Source: Gymnopilus junonius (lineage: Eukaryota > Basidiomycota > Agaricomycetes > Agaricales > Galerinaceae). Taken from it: a stretch of DNA of 36,325 bases. The notes beneath the pieces are model-generated. The model worked only from the letters and a program-made list of their open reading frames with translations. It did no database searches and had not been told where the DNA came from. The translations under genes and the position numbers were made by a program. The DNA lies in NCBI GenBank assembly GCA_015501075.1, contig JADNYJ010000323.1, positions 1 to 36,325 on the forward strand. Direction: 5' to 3'. Positions 29,473-36,325 of the stretch are shown here, piece by piece. How positions within the stretch are numbered: position 1 is the first letter of the stretch; each line of letters starts with the position of its first letter.

Positions 29473-29745
29473 TGATGCATTGGCATGTTGTGACCCAGAT
29501 GGATGACTGGCAGCTTAGACTGTTGCGACATAACGTTGGAGACAATCCAGACCGTATAATTATGCTTAATTTAAAATCCTGGAAGCATCCGGGCATATCG
29601 CATTTTTGAGCAATCACTTTCAACATTGGGAGGTTCATTTTACCAGACGCGACTGTTTGGCTATAAACGCGCATTGCAAATATCGTTTCTGGCTGCGTCG
29701 TGCCTGGTTCTCCTGAAGACTCTTCGATTTACATGTCTGGCTGAT
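29473..29745. promoter_or_regulatory. Divergent promoter region, MED4 and CLC genes
   Basis: About 270 bp between the MED4 start (minus) and the CLC start (plus). Both genes must be driven from here. No TATA box or other element is evident. Confidence 0.45.
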
Positions 29746-32700
29746 ATGCCAACTGGATATCGACGCACACAGGGCGACATTGTTTATGAAGAAGATCAAT
29801 ATGAATTGACAGAAGACGGACGTATACCTATTCCGGTCCGCCGAACCGCTAAATACCAGGATGGCGATACCATTGACTGGCTTCACGAGGAGGGGCTTGA
29901 ACGCGAGCGCAAATCATGCTCTACAGTCGCAGGCGGGGTGTTAGAGGAATTCTCCCCCAGCATTGGAGTCTGCTCGCATGTGGTTTTTGTTGTAACAACT
30001 GGGTTTGCTATTGGCATTGCTGGAGCCTGGCTTGATGTTCTGGTCAAATGGTGTGTCCTGTGCTAATAAACTTTCTCCACTAACTATAATATTTCTCCCC
30101 TAAACAGGCTTGGGGACCTACGGGAAGGAAATGCTCATACGGCTTCTTTTACAACTCAAACGCTTGCTGTTCTGGCCTTGACCGTATGCTAGAACATTCA
30201 TTGAACTCTTTCATACCCTCACTTCTATATTAGCCGGTGAAGTATGCCAGGAGTGGCAAAGTTGGGGCGACTATTTCAACGTCCACTCTATTTTCGGACA
30301 CTCCTTATTACAAGCATCTATCTACGTCGTACTTGCAGTGCGTCTTTCAACTGTCCCGTATTATTGCAGAAATTAACAAATCCGAATCCGCAGGTTGCTT
30401 TCGCAGGAAGTGCAGCACTCTTAGTAGTCACTTATGCACCTCTGTAAGTCGTTTGATACCTGAAAAGTTGAGAACCCAGCTAATTTTACTTTCGAAGTGC
30501 TTTCCATACTGGAAGTTCGTCTGTTTTCTCATTGGACAGCTCGGAAGGCTCAAGTTGCTAACTACTTTATCTGTCTTCAGTCCCAGAAATCAAAGCAGTA
30601 TGTCTGTTGGCTGTTCTATAAACATACTTTAACGACTTTTAGATTCTTGGAGGCTATGTTTGATGCATTCCTGACTCCCTGGATACTGTTGATAAAGGCT
30701 CTTGGATTGGCTCTGGCAGTAGCATCTGGTCTTTCGCTTGGGAAGGAGGTAATTTCATGTATTTACACCTAGAATGTGGATTAAAATCTCTATCTAGGGA
30801 CCTTTGGTTCATGTTGCTTGTTGCGTGGCCTATTTACTGTCTCGATTATTCAAAGACTTTCGACACAATGAAGGTGACTATCTCCTCAATCTTAGATCCC
30901 CTCTAGTTTCTAATAGGCGATTATTCAAGCTCAAAAACGTAAGATACTAGCGGCAGCGGCAGCGGCAGGTGTATCGGTGGCTTTTTGGTAGTCCACTAGG
31001 AGGAGTACTATTTGGCTTGGAAGGTGGGAGCCTGCAGATATCGGGCCATGCTGTGTCTTCATTTCCTGCCTCTTAGAACTCGATACCTTTGCAAATGAAT
31101 CAGACGTCATGTGGAGAGGATTTGTCGCCTCTGCTATTGCGGCCGTTTCCTTACAATGGGTCAACCCTTTTGGTACTGCGAAATTGGTTCTCTTCCAGGT
31201 ACGACTCAATAGATTCGAGAAGTGCGGAGCTTTGAGTCTTCTTTAGGTGACTTTTGTTTCCGATGCATGGAGGGCTTTTGAACTGGCAAGTATTAAACAG
31301 CTTAGTTCTTGGTTCTTGCTGACATGTAGCAATAGGTCCCATGGGTGATTCTGGGTGTTGTAGGCGTGTGTATTTTACTACTGTTATATCCATTATTTTT
31401 TAATTGACTTGAAATGCAGGGCGTTCTTGGTTCACTTCTAATACGCCTAAACGTCGAAATTGCCCTTCGACGGAACACTCTCCTTCGTAGATGGCCCATA
31501 CTGGAGGTTATTTGCGTTAGCGCCGTCACGGCAGCTCTGAGTTATCTAGTAAGTGATTTTAGCCCTATTTCTTCCTTCTTGCCTCCTCGCTAAGGCATTG
31601 TTGCAAGATCGTCTTTGCCAGGTGAATCTCGTCTTGAGACATTTCGATTTGTCTAATTAAGGTGAAAGAGCACAAACATCAGAGTTAGTTGCAAATTTGT
31701 TTCAAGAGTGCGATCCCACCAAGGGTGACTACCACGGATTATGCAAGTAAGTTGTTATGGTCGCCGGAAGCTTCTTTGTTTTGTAACTTTCTTTTAGCCC
31801 TACTGCGACTGCAGAAAACGTGTTTCTCTTATGCTTGACGGCAATTCTCAAACTCATTCTTACAGCATGGACTTTTGGCATGATGGTATGTAAAATGTTT
31901 CTTGGAGAAAGCTTCTTAATTAAAGGTATTTCTAGGTGCCTGCTGGAATTTTCTTGCCTACAATAGCAGTGGGCGCATGTCTGGGTCGCGCCATGGGTTT
32001 AATCATGTATGTTCTGTGTCCTTTGATTGACCAATCTCTCATCATATCTGTAGGCAAAGCTTGTACAGGGCTTATCCAACAGCTTGGATGTTCTTGTCTT
32101 GTCCGCCGGATCCATCTGTGGGGTGTATCTCTCCTGGGTTTTATGCGGTCATCGGGGCATCGGCGATGTTGGGTGGAGTGACTAGAATGACCAGTAAGTC
32201 CATCAACGACTTAAGGTTATGTTTACGTGACTGAGCTTTTTTTGAAACCAGTTTCATTAGTTGTCATTCTTTTTGAGGCGAGCTTCTTTCAATATCTTTT
32301 CACTTCTGCTTGCCTGACACTGTTATCAGTTGACTGGGGCCTTATCGCATGTCTTGCCCATCATGATTTGTGTCATGACATCGAAATGGTTGGCGATGCG
32401 ATGGGAAAGGATGGCATATATTCCGTGTGGATTGCAATGCGCCGTTATCCTTGGCTTCCGCCAGTAGATTATCGAGACCGAGGAGAAACTGGTGCTCATT
32501 TGATGAAACCATTGTCTGAGGTTATTGTCATTGAGGATGCTGTTACCACTGTAGGTAACCTGAAGGCACTCCTTGCTCGCACCACTATCACGGATTCCCC
32601 ATCATTGGCAAAGCAAACGAACTTGTGGGATATGCAACCACACAAGAACTCCTTACAGCGCTTGGTAAACTTACGGTTTTGATGTCTTCCGTTTATTGTG

Positions 32701-33106
32701 ATTGATAGCGTCCCTTGTCTAGACCAACTCCAACTAGATGAAACTGAATTGGATATGCAAAAGCTATGCACTTTTTCTTCACATCAACTGCGAATGTCCC
32801 CCGAAGGACGTGTGGATTTATCAAATGCCCTTGAGGACTCGATAATCCAACTCAGGAAAGAAGTGCCGCAAGAACTTGTCGTGAACATGTTCCAGAAACT
32901 TGTGCGTGTTGATTCATTTTTCCCATATCCAAGTTGCTCAACTTGGCCACCCATTTCTAATGTAGAATCTCCGCCAAGTCTTGTTCACGCATGCAGGACA
33001 GCTGACAGGCCTGGTCACAAAAAGAGATGTAGTAAACCTGTTGACAAGTCATTTTCCTCACGCGGCTGCATTACCGCAGGACCCATCTCGAGTGCGGCCT
33101 CCATGA
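29746..33106 (+). CDS. CLC-family chloride channel / Cl-/H+ antiporter, many exons, two GC-AG introns
   Basis: Voltage-gated CLC protein with C-terminal CBS domains, probably of an endomembrane (Gef1-like) type. Start ATG 29746 (MPTGYRRT). Blocks in order: YQDGDTIDWLHEEGLERERK, TGFAIGIAGAWLDVLVKWLG, TGIPEIKAILGG (the ion-pathway GxGIPE-type motif), LALAVASGLSLGKEGPLVHV (the second G-K-E-G-P pathway motif with gating Glu), ILAAAAAAGVSVAFGSPLGG, MMVPAGIFLPTIAVGACLGR (the third, G-x-F-x-P motif), ISLVVILFELTGALSHVLPI. CBS part: GFPIIGKANELVGYATTQEL, VPQELVVNMFQKLNLRQVLF, LTGLVTKRDVVNLLTSHFPH; stop TGA 33104-33106. About 20 exons of tens of bases. Introns at 31286-31335 and 32278-32329 need GC donors. 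Frame slips near 30660, 30985 (one T too many), 32393 and about 32585. Confidence 0.88.
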
Positions 33107-33466
33107 TTCATACTCTAGGATACACGGATTTTACTTGTAATTTATTTACACTACTACTACTAACATGACTTTAGACATACTCGAGTTTCCAAGTGCAGAA
33201 AGTCCCTGTGCTTAACGATTTCGATAGTGAGATGGTGACAAATAAAATTGTCACTGTTTACAATGTATTATGCTATCTCTATCGTGGTACATACTACACT
33301 GACTAAACCCGTGATAAAAAGTAACATGAAATCGACAGAAAGGAGACCACCGAGTAGACGGCATAAAAAATGCGGAAAAGATAACGGTAAGTAGCATTTG
33401 TCTGTTTCTGTGAGATAAAGAAATGTGAAAATTTTCAATGTGCTCAATATTTATTTACGACACAAT
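33107..33466. other. Convergent 3' region between CLC and DUF2408 genes
   Basis: About 360 bp holding both 3' UTRs. No gene or structured element recognised. Confidence 0.4.
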
Positions 33467-35589
33467 TCATTGCTTTGGATCGGAGCCAGAGTCAGAATCG
33501 TACTCGTAGTCTTCTTCTTCCTCTTCATCCTCCTCCTCTTCGGCTTCGTCCATTGATTCCTTCAACTATCAATAGAGAAATCAGGGGCTATGATAAATGT
33601 GAGCAACGAGAGTTAGTTAATATTACCCACCATTTCCACTAGTTCGTGACATTCACTCAGGTTTGCGTTTATGATGCCTTGACCTTCAGGAATCGAGCCA
33701 TCAACGCCTATGAAACGTCCATCTTTTCGCATGGAATCGATTTGGAACAAAGCAAGCTGATACTATGCAACCAATATTCAAAGACATGGTGAAATTTCGG
33801 CGGACGGATGGACTTACAGGATATAGGTCTCGAGCATTGAAAGGCCCCCCGTATTTCAGTACCTCGTTTAAACACTTCTTCACGGTTGTGAGTTTGTTTG
33901 CCTGACCTCTTGGTCAGGATTCGCTTCAGCATTAGAGATAAAGTTCTTACTACTGGCATCAGTTCCTCTGACACTGGTTCGCTAGAAGAAAGCAGGCGAT
34001 ATATGAGACCATAACATCGTCTTAGCAGGTAAAGAAGGACCTGAACAAGAAGGTCAGGGATCCCGATGTAAATGTGACTTGATATGGTAACAACATATTG
34101 TCCTGGGGGTCGATTGCCATCGGCATCCACAAATTTGCCGTCGACTCGCATTTTGTCGATTTCCTGCAGACTCAGAGAATAATTCCAGAGATCTGTTTCT
34201 CGCAAGCTCCACCGGTGAGTCATTACTAAACTCTCGAGTTCCACTCGGATGTCGCGTAGCCGATCATATATAGGTTTCAAGGACGAGGCAACATTTTTTT
34301 GAATCTTCATTGGCCTTGATCTCTTGAACAATTTCGAAGCATTCTTCGAGTAGAGAGGAGCAAATTGCTTGAGACGAAGGAACAATTCCTCCGGGTCCAA
34401 GAAATTTGCCATCCACCCGCGTCCTATGAAATTTTAGAAAAAAGGTCAGTATATGAACAGAAAGTGTGGGCGGTAGATAGGTATAATAGATATAAATTGA
34501 GGTAGGAACGTCTTCTGAAGGAAAATATCCTTTTACTATCGGAAGAAGACACTCAACGAATCAATCCTTCGAAGCTCTTCTTGGAGGGGCTTCAATTCAG
34601 CCTTGTGAGATCCTTCTTTAGCGGCAAGAGCTACAAGTTGCCGTCGAATGGTGACTAATTTCTGGTGCAAAGGGACAAGTTCGGGCGAAAGTACTGCAAG
34701 TGATTCCTGCAGTTGTTTCACGATGGCCTCTGGACCAATATGTGACGTAAACAATCAGGCGCATCAAAACAGTTATTCAATACGAACCACATTCGTTAAG
34801 TTGACGTTCGAGCAACTTCGTTACAGCTTTCGGATTCTTAGCGTGTTCACCATCCTGCTGAACAATCTGACGCAACTCGGCCAATCGCTTTTGAAAAGGC
34901 TTTAAGTCAGCTTCATTATAAACCGCGGATTCATTCATGTGATTGAGAATTTGCTGTAAAAAGAGAAATATTGGTAAGTACGACGATTACGAAGAAGCGT
35001 ATCTTGGCTGGAAAGAAAATAACCCGGCGTTCCTTTCAGGATAGGGTGACACAGTGAAGAATGTGTCTAGATGTAGATCTTGACAGGACACGCGACGGGA
35101 ATCCTTGAAATGGTATCACTAACCCGCATGGAGGCAATCTGGCAGTAAGTTGCAGGAGCGTCCCTTGTCTTGCCAATAGTGAGGTAGAAAGGGAAAGTAA
35201 GCTAAAAACATCGGCGAGGGTCGTGTCCACCCTGTTATTATATGCTGTATTGTCGTCTCGGACGTCATTGAGTTTCGTTACTGCCGATGAAATGAGTGAT
35301 TAACGGCCGTCTCAAGAAGTCGAAATGGATATCCATACTCTGCTTTACGACAGCCTGATGCAATTGGTTAACATCGGAGGCCTTGATGAACTCGCCGCGG
35401 TCTTTCTTGAGTGCGGTGAGTCTGTTTCGAATGCTACGACCATGACGGGATGAGAAGGGTATATAAGAAGAGAAGGCTTGACTATACTTGATGAGAGCCT
35501 CTAGGATAGGAAGTTCTATTCATATGCGTTAAAGACTGAGTGGTGGAGATTGAGAGAGATATCGGACCTTCCTGGGGCACTGGAGCCAT
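33467..35589 (-). CDS. DUF2408 / UPF0662 family protein (CUB1-like)
   Basis: Conserved fungal protein of the DUF2408 family, which includes yeast YPL260W (CUB1) and a fission-yeast UPF0662 protein; biochemical role poorly known. Start ATG 35589 in a 22-nt first exon (MAPVPQE) joined to ELPILEALIK. Then IRNRLTALKKDRGEFIKASD, RVDTTLADVFSLLSL, VALAAKEGSHKAELKPLQEE, ASSLKPIYDRLRDIRVELES, THRWSLRETDLWNYSLSLQE and MRVDGKFVDADGNRPPGQ. Then come LRRCYGLIYRLLSSSEPVSE and KKCLNEVLKYGGPFNARDLY, and an acidic Glu/Asp-rich tail ending GSDPKQ (TGA 33469-33467). The family's internal duplication shows in the repeated DGKF-x2-DG-x4-P pattern. About ten short introns. A frame break at about 35189 fits one T missing from a T run. 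Convergent with the CLC gene, divergent from the coiled-coil gene. Confidence 0.82.
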
Positions 35590-35813
35590 GAGTCACCGAG
35601 AAGACAGGAGGGTTAATGGCTAGCAGAGAAAGACTAGCCGAGATTATAAATGTTAAATAACGAGAACAGTCTGCGAGAGTGACTCCATCGATGATCTATT
35701 TCACTCGTTTCCCACGCTGGCTTAATCTAATCTACAGTTATAAATGTAGCCCCTGTCCTCAAGCTTTCGACGCATAAACCTCTCTTGCCACCTCATCTTA
35801 CCTGAACGGTGAC
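35590..35813. promoter_or_regulatory. Divergent promoter region, DUF2408 and coiled-coil genes
   Basis: About 220 bp between two divergent starts. It must contain the DUF2408 promoter and probably that of the right-hand gene. No element identified. Confidence 0.4.
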
Positions 35814-36325
35814 ATGGACAAGCTTAGAAACGTCTGCCTCTCATGCCTTTGCTTTCCATCTGTACCAACTGATATCGTTCCCTGCAGTTGGCCGAGGCCC
35901 GCCGTGCAACCATAGCGAACGCCTCCAACGCGCTACTGAAGCAGAAGAGACTGTAAAAAAGCACCAGTCGGCATTATCTCAGAAGGAAGACATGGTGAAG
36001 GATTTGCAGAAACGGATAGAACTCACCCGGCAGTGCAATCTCATAATGAAGGACTTGACTAGGACCCTGAGCAAGCTAGATGAGGCAAAAGGAAAGTAGG
36101 TACTATTTCTGCCTTCACAAATCGTATGAGATATGTCTCGATCTCCTCACCCATGTAGACTCCTCATCGTTACTGAGAAGGGCAGAACGCCTTGATTCCA
36201 AGTTGCAGTCGATACACGAAGCAACGGACCTTTGCGAGTCGAAATACCAGGTATGCATGTTCAGCTTGGAATCAGGCGCGCCTATAATTTTTTGCAGGTA
36301 TCGAGAAAGATTACAACGACCTTGT
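35814..36325 (+). CDS. Coiled-coil protein, 5' part only
   Basis: Likely start ATG 35814 (MDKLRNVCLS). The first clear protein segment is LQRATEAEETVKKHQSALSQ followed by KEDMVKDLQKRIELTR and LIMKDLTRTLSKLDEAK, with heptad-like spacing of hydrophobic residues, so a coiled coil. After an intron (about 36096-36158) the next exon reads RRAERLDSKLQSIHEATDLC, and a second intron (36250-36298, GTATGC...TTGCAG) precedes the last exon, which runs off the window. The join between the N-terminal piece and the coiled coil needs a frame change. Family not recognised; too little is present to decide between cytoskeletal, kinetochore and trafficking roles. Confidence 0.5.

Noticed and set aside
35862..35887. 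GTACCA...CTGCAG as an intron in the coiled-coil gene
   Set aside because: Only about 26 nt, too short for a spliceosomal intron.
1..36325. CRISPR array, tRNA or rRNA genes
   Set aside because: No regular spacer-repeat array and no tRNA- or rRNA-like sequence noticed by eye; genome is fungal.

Overview
The window reads as nuclear DNA of a filamentous basidiomycete, most likely a mushroom-forming agaricomycete. The evidence is genes cut by many 50-65 nt GT-AG introns, a Plavaka-type (EnSpm/CACTA-like) transposase of the kind common in Agaricomycetes, a Ty3/gypsy chromodomain retrotransposon, a Tad1-like LINE remnant, and conserved fungal families (MED4, DHHC palmitoyltransferase, CLC channel, DUF2408, dual-specificity phosphatase, DHA1-type MFS). 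All functions come from reading translated motifs by eye; no search was run.

Layout. (1) 1-6.1 kb: the 3' part of a GH88/GH105-like glycosidase (minus), a decayed copy and an apparently intact copy of a small cysteine-rich secreted protein, and the first seven exons of an MFS transporter that stops dead at a 23-T run. (2) 6.1-25.8 kb, a transposon-rich island: an internally deleted LINE (minus), a frameshifted Plavaka transposase (minus), an N-terminally truncated Enhancer-of-polycomb (EPL1) pseudogene (minus), a repeat-bearing GC-rich stretch, an unrecognised three-exon gene (plus) whose last exon runs into an LTR, and a complete but degenerate Ty3/gypsy element with two LTRs. (3) 25.8-36.3 kb: compact single-copy-type genes on strictly alternating strands: DHHC (-), DSP (+), MED4 (-), CLC (+), DUF2408/CUB1-like (-), coiled-coil gene (+). 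Neighbours therefore share either a ~220-270 bp divergent promoter or a 200-360 bp convergent 3' region.

Things that stand out. The retrotransposon carries a 12-nt primer binding site perfectly complementary to the predicted first bases of its own transcript (Tf1-like self-priming), a long pol extension past the chromodomain, and an extra ORF with two zinc knuckles before the 3' LTR. The EPL1 pseudogene is killed by four TGA codons that mostly sit where the family has arginine, as expected of CpG transitions. The CLC gene needs two GC-AG introns. Nearly every gene, including likely essential ones such as MED4, shows one-base frameshifts, several in short homopolymers, so some apparent pseudogenisation may be sequencing error.
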